The notes under the pieces: model-generated
What the model saw: only the letters and a program-made list of their open reading frames with translations
What the model was told of the DNA's origin: nothing
The model's database searches: none
Shown: positions 16,860-25,526 of the stretch, piece after piece
How positions within the stretch are numbered: the first letter of the stretch is position 1
Layout of the letters: each line of letters begins with the position of its first letter
Assembly (NCBI GenBank): GCA_019243635.1
Contig: JAFAUB010000158.1
Location: 17,156 to 81,155 of the forward strand
Direction: 5' to 3'
DNA length: 64,000 bases
DNA from: Pseudonocardiales bacterium
Lineage (GTDB): Bacteria > Actinomycetota > Actinomycetes > Mycobacteriales > Pseudonocardiaceae
Made by a program: the position numbers and the translations under genes

Positions 16860-17010
16860 ATGGCTACCGGGTTGGACGTGCTCTCGCCGAGTACCCGGAG
16901 GATCGATCGGCTGTCGAAGCTGTCCGCCTACGAGGAGGCAGGCGCGGTGTCCGTTCCCGGTCACCGTCGCACCCGCGGACCTCGTCGCCGGCCTGCGCCG
17001 TGACCATTGA
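16860..17010 (+). pseudogene. Uma2-family nuclease remnant
   Basis: Between treY and treZ, on the opposite strand, MATGLDVLSPSTRRIDRLSK and AYEEAG resemble the VLSPSTRRxDxxxKxxxYxxAG block of Uma2 (PD-(D/E)XK-like) proteins. After a +1 frame change the C-terminal family segment PFPVTVAPADLVAGLRR follows and stops at TGA 17008-17010. About 80 usual residues between the two blocks are missing. This is a decayed fragment with no product expected. It accounts for most of the 300-base gap between treY and treZ. Confidence 0.6.
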
Positions 17011-17089
17011 GGTGACTCGCGCCGGCTGTTTGGTCATCTCGCCAGGAGCAGACGTGGCGGTGAGCCCACCGAGCTTCCTGCGGACTCGG

Positions 17090-19375
17090 TCAGCCGGTGA
17101 GCAGCAGGGCGACGGGGTAGCGGGCGAGCAGGTCGGCCAGCCTCACGCTGGTGGACGCCGAGAAGCCGGTGACCGCGTCGGTCCAGGAGCCCTCGGGTAG
17201 GGGCAGCGTGGTCTCACCCCAGCCGCCGAGGGCGGCCAGCCCGACTGGTAGCCGGGTGGCGACCGCGACGACCCCGTCGCGAGCGAACGCGACGGCGTGC
17301 GGTGCGGCGGACCCGGTGGCGCGCAGCGGGGTGTAGCCGGTGAAACGCTCGGGATGCTCGCGCCGAGCGCGCAGGACCCGGGACACCACGAGCAGCTTGG
17401 CCGCGCCGGAGTCGTCCACGTCGGGCAGCCAGCCGTGGTCGATCCGTGCCAGCAGGTCGGCACGTGCGGTGAAGTCCACCGGCCGGCGGTTGTCCGGGTC
17501 CACCAGCGAGAGATCCCACAGCTCGCCGCCCTGGTAGGTGTCCGGCACACCGGGCATCGCCAGCTGCACGAGCACCGCGGACAGCGAGTTCGACCGTCCG
17601 GGCGGGATGACCCGTGCCGCCACCTCGGCCACTGCGGCGCGCAGTGTGGGGTCCTCCAGTGCCGCGTCGGCGACGGCGTGCAGGGCGGTCTCGAACGGCT
17701 TGTCCGGGTCGGCCCAGCTGGTGTGGGTCCGTGCCTCGCGCATCGCTTTCTCCAGGTAGGCGTGCAGCCGGTCCGGCGGCAGTGGCCACGCCCCGACCAG
17801 GGTCTGCCAGAGCAGGTGTCCCAGCGCCGGGTCGGGCACGCCGGCCCCGGCCTCCCGCGCCAGCCTGATGAACTCACCGACGGCGTCCGCCCACCAACCC
17901 GGTAGCTCGGCGAGCACCGCCAACCGGGCTCGGACGTCGGCGGAACGCTTGGTGTCGTGGGTGGACAGCGTGGTCATCCCGCGCGGGGCGGTCTCCTCGC
18001 GACGTGCCGCGGCGGCGTGGAAGGCCTCCAGGTCGAGCCCGAAGCGGGCCGGGTCTCCACCCACCTCGTTGAGCATGATGAACCGGGTCCAGCGGTAGTA
18101 GGCGGTGTCCTCAACCGCCTTGGCCATCACCGCGCCGGAGGTCTGCTGGAACCGGACGGCGAGCTCGTCGGCGGGATCCCGCAACGGCTGGGAGAGCGCC
18201 TCCAGCGTTGTGGCCAGATCGGGACGGTGGTGCGCGGCGGCCGCCAGGGCCTGATCCAGGTACTCGACCCCATGATCGGGCAGGTAGGAGCGGTAGACGG
18301 GGAAGTACGCCAGCACCTCCGCCAGCGCGTCGGTGACCTGCGCGACGTCGGAGACGCCGGAAGCGAGCGCGGCCAGACGACGCAGCTCCGAGCCGAGCAT
18401 GCCGGTGGCCACGTCCCGCTTGCAGTCGTACACCAGCTGTGCCCAGTCGGTCCGGACCCCGGTCAGCTCAGTGTCCAGCGCGGTGAGCGTCACCTCCCCC
18501 GCTGGGTCGACCAGCACTCCGTCGACCTCGGCGAGCGCGTCGTAGCCGGTGGTGCCCGCCACCGGCCAGGAACGGGGCAGCTCCTCGCCGGGCTCGAGGA
18601 TCTTCTCCACCACGATCCAGGCGTCGCGGGTGTGCTCACGCAGCCGGTGCAGGTAGCCGGCGGGATCGGTGAAGCCGTCCGGGTGGTCGACGCGCAGGCC
18701 GTCAACGTCGCCCGCCGCAACCCAGCGCAGCACCTCGCCGTGGGTGGCGGCGAACACCTCAGGGTCCTCCACCCGGACCGCGGCCAGCTCGCTGACGGCG
18801 AAGAACCGGCGGTAGCCCACGTCGGCCCGCCAGGAGACCAGCCGGTAGTGCTGCGCCTCATGCACTTGCGCTGCGGTGGCGCCGGCTGTGCCGGGCGCCA
18901 GCGGGAAGACGTGCTCGTGGTAGCGCAGCACATCACCGTCCATCCGCAGGTCAGCCAGCGCGTCAGCGGAGTCGGCCAGCACGGGCAGGCGCAGCGGCCA
19001 GCCGGTGATGTCGAACCACCGCGCGAAGCGCGACGACGGCCCGCGCCGCAGCAGATCCCACCAGGCCGGGTTCGCCTGCGGGTCGGCCACCCCCAGGTGG
19101 TTGGGCACGATGTCCACCACCAGCCTCAACCCGTGCTCGCGAACGGCGGCCACCAGCGCGCGCCGGCCGGGCTCACCGCCGAGCGCCTCGGATACCCGGG
19201 TGGGGTCGGCCACGTCGTACCCGTGCGCCGATCCCGGCATCGCGGCCAGCAGCGGGGAGGTGTACACCGCGCCGATGCCCAGTGACGCCAGGTACGGCAC
19301 CAGGGCGACCGCGTCGGCGAAGGTCAGGCCCGCGCTGAGCTGCAACCGGTACGTCGAGGGTGGTGCGGTCACCAT
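17090..19375 (-). CDS. treY: Maltooligosyltrehalose synthase TreY
   Basis: GH13 intramolecular transglucosidase that turns the reducing end of maltodextrins into a trehalosyl unit, the substrate of TreZ. It has 761 residues. Family markers are TYRLQLSAGLTFADA at the start, GIGAVYTSPLLAAMPGSAHG, VVDIVPNHLG, DGLRVDHPDGF (nucleophile), WIVVEKIL (acid) and LSTHDTKRS. GGAAGGAGG lies immediately before ATG 19375; spacing is better for GTG 19372, so either could be used. It is transcribed toward treZ. The debranching gene glgX/treX, which should be upstream, is separated from it by a 3.4-kb plus-strand patatin/kinase island, so treY now depends on a promoter in the 465-base gap 19376-19840. Confidence 0.93.
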   Translation of the reverse strand: MVTAPPSTYRLQLSAGLTFADAVALVPYLASLGIGAVYTSPLLAAMPGSAHGYDVADPTRVSEALGGEPGRRALVAAVREHGLRLVVDIVPNHLGVADPQANPAWWDLLRRGPSSRFARWFDITGWPLRLPVLADSADALADLRMDGDVLRYHEHVFPLAPGTAGATAAQVHEAQHYRLVSWRADVGYRRFFAVSELAAVRVEDPEVFAATHGEVLRWVAAGDVDGLRVDHPDGFTDPAGYLHRLREHTRDAWIVVEKILEPGEELPRSWPVAGTTGYDALAEVDGVLVDPAGEVTLTALDTELTGVRTDWAQLVYDCKRDVATGMLGSELRRLAALASGVSDVAQVTDALAEVLAYFPVYRSYLPDHGVEYLDQALAAAAHHRPDLATTLEALSQPLRDPADELAVRFQQTSGAVMAKAVEDTAYYRWTRFIMLNEVGGDPARFGLDLEAFHAAAARREETAPRGMTTLSTHDTKRSADVRARLAVLAELPGWWADAVGEFIRLAREAGAGVPDPALGHLLWQTLVGAWPLPPDRLHAYLEKAMREARTHTSWADPDKPFETALHAVADAALEDPTLRAAVAEVAARVIPPGRSNSLSAVLVQLAMPGVPDTYQGGELWDLSLVDPDNRRPVDFTARADLLARIDHGWLPDVDDSGAAKLLVVSRVLRARREHPERFTGYTPLRATGSAAPHAVAFARDGVVAVATRLPVGLAALGGWGETTLPLPEGSWTDAVTGFSASTSVRLADLLARYPVALLLTG

Positions 19376-19840
19376 GCCTCCTTCCGGGAGAACGGACGGA
19401 GGTCGCCTCGGCAACGCGGCGCGCCTCTCCCAGCCACAGTTGCGCTACAGCTCCCCGGGTTGCGTTGGGTAGGGCCTCAGCTCTTCCGCTCAGGCTAGCC
19501 GACCCGAATTCGGCTAGCCTGAACCGCCTACGGTGCGCACTGGCTCAGGCTTGGCATCATGGCCCCAGAGGAGTACCCAACGCTGAGACCGGACCTCCTA
19601 GTGGTCAGCTCAGAGCGGCCGGCGGCCACGTGATTGTCCGTGCTGCGGTAAGGATCTGAGGATGCCTACCGCGTACTCCGCTTGGGCGGGAACAAGCTCC
19701 TGCTATGCTCCCGTATGATCACGCTAGTGGTGAGCTAGACGACAGTAGCAGTTGTGGCCACGTGGGTAACCGAGGCGCGTGAACGCCACTGAAGGGTGTT
19801 CGCGAGAGGCGCACGCTTGTTACGGAGGTGAGCAGCTGAT
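19376..19840. other. Gap between treY and the patatin gene
   Basis: 465 bases without a supportable gene. It must hold the treY promoter (leftward) and the promoter of the patatin/kinase pair (rightward). Seen: a hairpin at 19490-19522 and a drop in G+C from about 19680 rightward, for example around GCTCCCGTATGATCACGC, marking the start of the foreign-looking segment. Near the right end TACGGAGGTGAGCAG gives the patatin ribosome site. No integrase, att-like repeat or tRNA is present. Confidence 0.5.
19490..19522. repeat. 12-bp-arm hairpin upstream of treY
   Basis: TCAGGCTAGCCG at 19490-19501 and its exact reverse complement at 19511-19522 flank a 9-base loop. It sits about 115 bases upstream of the treY start in the non-coding gap. 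It could be an operator, or a terminator left from a lost gene. No T-tract follows on either strand. Confidence 0.6.
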
Positions 19841-20875
19841 ATGGCAGACCAGGTGTGGGCCGAGCAACATCCGGTTCGTCAAGTACTGCGTGACAGGCGT
19901 GCGGCCCACAGCAAGCCGGGTGACAGGGATGACAGTTTCAAAGTTGGCTTGGCGATCGAAGGCGGCGGACTGAGAGGGGTCGTGTCCGCCGCCATGCTCA
20001 CGTTTTTGGAGGACCTCGGATATGCGGATGTCTTCGACGAGGTTTACGCGTGCTCTTCAGGGGCGGTCAACGCCGCATACTTCATCATGAGACAGACCTG
20101 GTTTCCGCTGTCGATCTACTTCGATGATCTCACAACGGGAGAGTTCCTCGATTTCAAGCGAGTCCTGCGTTGGCGAGCGCCGATGGATTTAGACTATGTC
20201 TTCGATGATGTACTTGTCAAGCGGAAACCTCTTGACTATGAATACATCATTAAGGCAAAGCAACGTCTTCATGTCATGGTGACGGACGTCGACGCCCTCG
20301 AGGCGCTCGATGTTTCTGACTTCAGCTCACCTGAAGATCTGCGCTCGGCGCTCATGGCGAGTTCCTGGTTGCCGCTGGCCACCAAGGGGGCGACCAGTTT
20401 TCGCGGCAGCCGTGCGATGGACGGAGGGATACTTCAGTTCCACCCGTTCCGGGCTGCAATGGTTGACGGTTGCACCCATGTCTTGTCGCTCAGCACGAGG
20501 CCCATAGGGCCGTTTAAGACCAGGCTATCCCTGACGAACAGAATAGTCGCCCGCCACCTCGAAAGAATGCGTTCCGGGTTAGGTGAGGGATTTACCGCCT
20601 CGATCAGGCAGTATATGTTCGAGGACAAGGTCTTTCTTAGGCGCAGCAGGTTGCATCCCGGAGGCAGCCCTGCGGTGCTTGATCTGGCGCCCTTGTCTGG
20701 AACCCCGGAGATCAAAAGGCACGAGGTCGACCGTTCGCTGCTTCTCGACGGGGCTAGATCGGCTTACGGTGCGGCCTACCTCGCCCTGGAGGGTAAAAAG
20801 GTGCGGGTTATTCCAAGGTTGACCGTCGTCTATCGCACGGAAGACCCTTCTTCGTCCGAGGAAGTCGGCCAATGA
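19841..20875 (+). CDS. Patatin-like phospholipase
   Basis: Predicted serine lipid acyl hydrolase of the patatin fold, 344 residues, with no signal peptide. The oxyanion-hole glycine run is IEGGGLRGVVSAAM (G41-G43). The nucleophile elbow is ACSSGAVNAAY with S72; the usual first glycine of GxSxG is alanine. The catalytic aspartate is D194 in MDGGILQF (DGG). So the Ser-Asp dyad is complete. ATG 19841 is preceded by GGAGGTGA. Its stop overlaps the kinase gene by four bases (ATGA), so the pair is translationally coupled. G+C is clearly below that of the flanking genes. Patatin-like lipases act as membrane-attacking effectors in some anti-phage systems (for example CapV of CBASS) and in secreted virulence factors. 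A role as the effector of a kinase-sensed system is inference from pairing only. Confidence 0.88.
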   Translation: MADQVWAEQHPVRQVLRDRRAAHSKPGDRDDSFKVGLAIEGGGLRGVVSAAMLTFLEDLGYADVFDEVYACSSGAVNAAYFIMRQTWFPLSIYFDDLTTGEFLDFKRVLRWRAPMDLDYVFDDVLVKRKPLDYEYIIKAKQRLHVMVTDVDALEALDVSDFSSPEDLRSALMASSWLPLATKGATSFRGSRAMDGGILQFHPFRAAMVDGCTHVLSLSTRPIGPFKTRLSLTNRIVARHLERMRSGLGEGFTASIRQYMFEDKVFLRRSRLHPGGSPAVLDLAPLSGTPEIKRHEVDRSLLLDGARSAYGAAYLALEGKKVRVIPRLTVVYRTEDPSSSEEVGQ

Positions 20876-23280
20876 GCGATCCATCCGTTCTCGACTTCGC
20901 CTCCAGTGTCGACGAAATTCGGGAGCTGTTCAAACACGTCAAGGTTCTCCATGACGGCATCATCGAGCCGGCGCAGGTGGGTCGGTTGCGGGAACTATGT
21001 CCATCACTCAATAGTCGACGCCGTTTGATCTCCGCTATCCCTCTTGACAAGCTGTCGTTTCAGTTGGAAGCTGGTATTCAGCGCACGGAGGCTATCCGCC
21101 TGCTTTCGCGTTGGTGTCGAAGCTTTATCGGCGACAGGCTGGAGGACTTTGGTGACGGCGCCTCTGAGATGCACGGATTCCTCTCGGTTCTGCTGATTAC
21201 TCTTATCACGATGGAAGAAGGAGCGTCATCGCCTAGAGGGTCCCGCAACGATGTACTGGATGGCGAGTTCAGGGAAGCCAGTGGCAATCGTGCGACGAGT
21301 CGGCACAACTGCGAAGAAACCTGCCAGGCTCTGACGATGGTTCCTTCGGTAAGATCGGCCTTGCTGGCCCTCTATGCGCCGGACGACTTGAACCCTGCCC
21401 AGTTATCACCGGTAGATCTTGAACAGAAGAATAACGCAGCCGAAGGATGGGAGCGCTTGCGGGCGGATTCCCTCAAATTTCACTGCCATGGGTCAACTTC
21501 GTTCATCTTGCGCGGATTGCCCAAGTGGTCGCCGGGGGGAAGGACAAAATTCGCGTTGAAATGTGTTTTGCTACCGTACTCCAACGTGCCGGTCATAGCT
21601 AGTAAGACCGAATCGTATGCTACTGATCATAACTCGTTAGATGACGAAGGTTATTCGGTGCAACACATGGTCCAGGTCTGGGCTAGTACGGCACGCTGGA
21701 TCTTGATGGATTTTGTGGAGGGCTTCACGCTATCCGAGGAGACCGAGCGCTTAAAGCGGGATCTACCGAGGTCGGTCCGGGGGCGTCGCATGCAGAGAGT
21801 CCCGCTGGCAGGCAATGTTCGATTAGACTTGATTCGGATACTGGGGTTACCGCTATTGGGAGCGCTGGGTGAACTGCATCGTGCCGGCAAACGGCATGAT
21901 GATCTGTCTCCGACTAATATCATCGTACGGCGCCGGACAAGCGTGGATGACCGCTACGAGTACGACGTCACATTCATTGATTTTGGTAGGAACTATTTAT
22001 ATACTCGAGTGACGGGTGGACGAGAAGGTCCCGATGCCACGTTCGTTGCGCCAGAGGTGTGTAGTAACGAAGCCGACGTAGTCGGCGCGGATCAGTATTC
22101 GTTGGGTCGGATTCTGATCGCGCTCGGAGGCGTGGGAGAAAATCGGGACGGCACCATACCGGATCGCTTCTATGGTCAGACTCCTCTTATCGCAAGAGTG
22201 ATCGAGGATCTGATCGACCAGAAGCCGGAACGACGACTACTTATTTTCGGCGCGGTAAGTAAGGCTGGAGATATCTATGGGTGCCTCCAAGAGGTGCTCA
22301 AGCAAGAACTCGATGTCACTCAAGCCGAATTGGAGCCAGACTCGGGGCTCCGGGAATATGCCGTCCCTTGCGCGAAGGAGTCGTTGGGTTCGTCGTTGGC
22401 GTCGCTTTTTCCGCTTTCTCGTGAGTCTCAGAAGAGACGTAGGACCTACAGGGTCAGAAAAGAACAACGAGTGTTATCCGATCCTCGGCGATCCATGCAC
22501 GCGCGCTGGCTGCTCGTGTTTTCCATGCTGGCAGCGTTCAACTACCTCATTACCGCTTCCGTATGCATTTCCTGGTTTTGGCGTGACCTTGGTTTCGGCA
22601 TTTTGAGCCCCCCGGTCCACGTGGTTATGCGTCTTATAGGGGTGGATTCCAATGGTATTCCAATAATAGATGATCTGCGCCAGTCCGACTATCAGTTGGG
22701 TCGGGTGGGGGAGAACTTTCCCGCGAGAATGGTCGGGTTAAGCTTCTCGCTTGCCGGTGCGCGATATTACCAGAACATATTCAGTGGGATAACGACGAGG
22801 ATCGCTCGATCGCCGGCGTTGGGTGGAGCCATCAGTCGGGTAGTGACCGAGGTGGCCATCAGGGCGATGGCAATCTGGGGCTCATGGCTCATCCTGGCGG
22901 CCAACCTCGTGCAGGTCCGGTGGTGGACATTGGCGACCGCCATTGGTTACACGGGTGTGCTGGTGGCGAACGTATCGAGCGCGAGGTTCGCGAAAAAACA
23001 CATTGACATGGCGAGAGAATGCGGGCTGAGCACGGTACCCCTATCCCACCAGAAGATCACCGGGTTGGACGGCTACCGACAATGGGGTTCGTCGGTTTTT
23101 TTCTACTCCAGCACGGTCTGGGTCTTTGCGATACTGATCGATATGGGCGTGCTGAGGGATGTTTACGTATATGCCACGATGGTCGCGCTCGTCAATGTCG
23201 TCATGTTCTATATCATCAAGACCGGTGCTAATTCGCTCGATATTCGTACAGGGCTCAACAGGTGTTTTTTGGCGGCTTGA
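20872..23280 (+). CDS. Protein-kinase-like domain fused to a multi-span membrane domain
   Basis: 802 residues in an unfamiliar architecture. Residues 1-200 are helical with no motif I know. A protein-kinase-like fold follows: the beta-3 lysine is K230 (KFALKCVL), the catalytic loop is H342-D343-D344-LSPTN (HDD in place of HRD, Asp344 and the Asn kept), the metal-binding DFG is D370-F371-G372, and FVAPEV stands for APE. All phosphotransfer residues are present. After a basic linker (RKRRRTYR-like) about five membrane spans occupy residues 542-802, for example WLLVFSMLAAFNYLI and VYATMVALVNVVMFYII. It overlaps the patatin gene by ATGA. Base composition is low: one 60-base sample at 21601-21660 is about 42% G+C. 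I do not recognise the membrane domain or the whole protein. A membrane-anchored sensor kinase controlling the lipase is a hypothesis. Confidence 0.8.
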   Translation: MSDPSVLDFASSVDEIRELFKHVKVLHDGIIEPAQVGRLRELCPSLNSRRRLISAIPLDKLSFQLEAGIQRTEAIRLLSRWCRSFIGDRLEDFGDGASEMHGFLSVLLITLITMEEGASSPRGSRNDVLDGEFREASGNRATSRHNCEETCQALTMVPSVRSALLALYAPDDLNPAQLSPVDLEQKNNAAEGWERLRADSLKFHCHGSTSFILRGLPKWSPGGRTKFALKCVLLPYSNVPVIASKTESYATDHNSLDDEGYSVQHMVQVWASTARWILMDFVEGFTLSEETERLKRDLPRSVRGRRMQRVPLAGNVRLDLIRILGLPLLGALGELHRAGKRHDDLSPTNIIVRRRTSVDDRYEYDVTFIDFGRNYLYTRVTGGREGPDATFVAPEVCSNEADVVGADQYSLGRILIALGGVGENRDGTIPDRFYGQTPLIARVIEDLIDQKPERRLLIFGAVSKAGDIYGCLQEVLKQELDVTQAELEPDSGLREYAVPCAKESLGSSLASLFPLSRESQKRRRTYRVRKEQRVLSDPRRSMHARWLLVFSMLAAFNYLITASVCISWFWRDLGFGILSPPVHVVMRLIGVDSNGIPIIDDLRQSDYQLGRVGENFPARMVGLSFSLAGARYYQNIFSGITTRIARSPALGGAISRVVTEVAIRAMAIWGSWLILAANLVQVRWWTLATAIGYTGVLVANVSSARFAKKHIDMARECGLSTVPLSHQKITGLDGYRQWGSSVFFYSSTVWVFAILIDMGVLRDVYVYATMVALVNVVMFYIIKTGANSLDIRTGLNRCFLAA

Positions 23281-23372
23281 GCGGCTTCGGTACTGGAAGG
23301 AGCAAGACGTTTCGCTCGAAAGCCCACGCCATGTGGTAGATGCGTGCTCGCCACCGGCGGAGTGTGATGGCA

Positions 23373-25526
23373 TCACGCGGAGCGCTCCAGCACCACCATC
23401 GACCGTGCGGTGATGGTGATCTTGGCGTCTCCGTCCGCCGTGATGCCACGCAGCCCCGGTGGCTCGCCGGTCGCGGTGTCCAGCACGACGGTCCATTCCT
23501 GTCCGTAGCCGTTACCGGGCAGCCGCACGTCGAGGTCCTTGTAGTGGGCGTTGAAGCAGAGCAGGAACGAGTTGTCGGTGACCCGCCGGCCGCGGGCGTC
23601 GGCGTCCGGGATGCCCTCACCGTTGAGGAACACGGTGAGGCACTGGCAGATCTTCACCTCCCAGTCCCGCTCGGTCATCTCCTCCCCGGTCTCGGTGAAC
23701 CACGCGATGTCCCGCAGCTCGTCGCCACCCCGGATCGGGCGACCGGCGAAGAACCGGCGGCGGCGGAAGACCGGGTGCTCGCGTCGCATCGCGACCAGCG
23801 CCGCGGTGAACGTGGCCAGCTCCTGGTCGGCGCGGGCCCAGTCCACCCAGGACAGCTCGTTGTCCTGGCAGTACGCGTTGTTGTTGCCGCGTTGGGTGCG
23901 ACCGAGCTCATCGCCGTGCAGCAGCATCGGGATGCCCTGGGACAGCAACACGGTGGCCAGCATGTTGCGCCGCTGCCGGGCCCGCAAGGCCAGCACCTCG
24001 GGGTCGTCGGTGGGGCCTTCCACCCCGCAGTTCCAGGACCGGTTGTCATCGGTGCCGTCGCGGCCGTCCTCGCCATTGGCCTCGTTGTGCTTGTCCTGGT
24101 AGGAGACCAGGTCGGTGAGGGTGAACCCGTCATGCGCGGTGACGAAGTTGATCGACGCGTAGGGCCGTCTCCCGTCCTCCTGGTAGAGGTCGGAGGAGCC
24201 GGTGAGCCGGAAGCCGAACTCCCCGAGCGTGTCCGGCTCACCGCGCCAGAAGTCCCGCACGGTGTCGCGGTACTTGCCGTTCCACTCGGTCCACAGCGGG
24301 GGGAACTTGCCCACCTGGTAGCCACCCGGCCCGAGATCCCACGGTTCGGCGATCAGCTTCACCTGGCTGATCACCGGGTCCTGTTGAACCAGGTCGAAGA
24401 ACGTGGACAGCCGTTCCACGTCGTAGAACTCGCGGGCCAGCGTGGAGGCGAGGTCGAAGCGGAAACCGTCGACATGCATCTCGGTGACCCAGTACCGCAG
24501 TGAGTCCATGATCAGCTGGAGGGTGTGCGGGTGGCGCACGTTGAGCGAGTTGCCGGTGCCGGTGTAGTCCATGTAGTAGCGGAGGTCGTCGGGGACCAGG
24601 CGGTAGTAGGCGGGGTTGTCGACGCCGCGCATCGACAGTGTCGGCCCCAGATGGTTGCCCTCGGCGGTGTGGTTGTACACCACATCGAGGATCACCTCGA
24701 TGTGGGCGGCGTGCAGCTCCCGGACCATGGACTTGAACTGCGAGACCACCTCGTGCGCTCGCGGCCCGACGGTGCCCGCCGCGGCGTAGCCGTTGTGCGG
24801 GGCGAGGAACGCGACGGTGTTGTAGCCCCAGTAGTTGGTCAGGCCCCGCTCGGCGAGGTGGTGGTCGGTGATGAACTGGTGCACCGGCATCAGCTCCACC
24901 GCCGTGATGCCCAGAGTGGTGAGGTGGTTGATCATCGCTGGGTGCGCGAGACCGGCGTAGGTGCCCCGCATGTCCGGGGGGATCTCGGGATGGGTGATGG
25001 TCAGACCGCGCACGTGCGCCTCGTAGATCACCGTCGCGTGGTAGGGGGTGCGCGGGTGCCGGTCGTCGGCCCAGTCGAAGAACGGGCTGATCACCACCGA
25101 CCTCGGCGCGTGGGGGGCGGAGTCGGCGTCGTTGCGCGCCTCCGGATCAGCGAACCGGTAGCCGAACAGCGACTCGTCCCACTGCACCCCGTTCTGGTCA
25201 GTGGTGGTGGATACCGCCTTGGCGTAGGGGTCGATGAGCAGCTTGGCCGGGTTGCACCGCTGCCCGGAGGCCGGGTCGTACCGGCCGTGCACCCGGTATC
25301 CGTAGTGCTGACCAGGTCCGACGCCGGGCAGGTAGCCGTGCCAGACGAACCCGTCGACCTCGGGCAGCCGGACCCGGGTCTCGGCCGCGTTGGCGTCGCC
25401 GCCGTCGAACAGGCACAGCTCCACCTTGTTCGCGACCTCGGAGAAGAGCGCGAAGTTGGTGCCCGCGCCGTCGTAGGTGGCACCCAGCGGGTAGGCCGCA
25501 CCCGGCCACGGCTGGGGGTCAGTCAT
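23373..25526 (-). CDS. glgX: Glycogen debranching enzyme GlgX/TreX
   Basis: GH13 isoamylase-type debranching enzyme that cleaves alpha-1,6 branches of glycogen to supply linear maltodextrins for TreY and TreZ. It has 717 residues. An N-terminal CBM48 region ([19 protein letters not shown]) precedes the barrel, with [22 protein letters not shown] (nucleophile), [16 protein letters not shown] (acid) and [13 protein letters not shown] 25526 follows GGAGAGAG. Its first 8 bases overlap the end of the fumarylacetoacetase gene, so it may be carried on the tyrosine-catabolism transcript. In related genomes treX-treY-treZ tend to be adjacent; here the patatin/kinase pair lies between it and treY on the opposite strand. 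Confidence 0.93.
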   Translation of the reverse strand: MTDPQPWPGAAYPLGATYDGAGTNFALFSEVANKVELCLFDGGDANAAETRVRLPEVDGFVWHGYLPGVGPGQHYGYRVHGRYDPASGQRCNPAKLLIDPYAKAVSTTTDQNGVQWDESLFGYRFADPEARNDADSAPHAPRSVVISPFFDWADDRHPRTPYHATVIYEAHVRGLTITHPEIPPDMRGTYAGLAHPAMINHLTTLGITAVELMPVHQFITDHHLAERGLTNYWGYNTVAFLAPHNGYAAAGTVGPRAHEVVSQFKSMVRELHAAHIEVILDVVYNHTAEGNHLGPTLSMRGVDNPAYYRLVPDDLRYYMDYTGTGNSLNVRHPHTLQLIMDSLRYWVTEMHVDGFRFDLASTLAREFYDVERLSTFFDLVQQDPVISQVKLIAEPWDLGPGGYQVGKFPPLWTEWNGKYRDTVRDFWRGEPDTLGEFGFRLTGSSDLYQEDGRRPYASINFVTAHDGFTLTDLVSYQDKHNEANGEDGRDGTDDNRSWNCGVEGPTDDPEVLALRARQRRNMLATVLLSQGIPMLLHGDELGRTQRGNNNAYCQDNELSWVDWARADQELATFTAALVAMRREHPVFRRRRFFAGRPIRGGDELRDIAWFTETGEEMTERDWEVKICQCLTVFLNGEGIPDADARGRRVTDNSFLLCFNAHYKDLDVRLPGNGYGQEWTVVLDTATGEPPGLRGITADGDAKITITARSMVVLERSA

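Noticed and set aside
17957..19285. 442-residue plus-strand frame inside treY
   Set aside because: Antisense shadow of TreY, which has all catalytic motifs on the minus strand.
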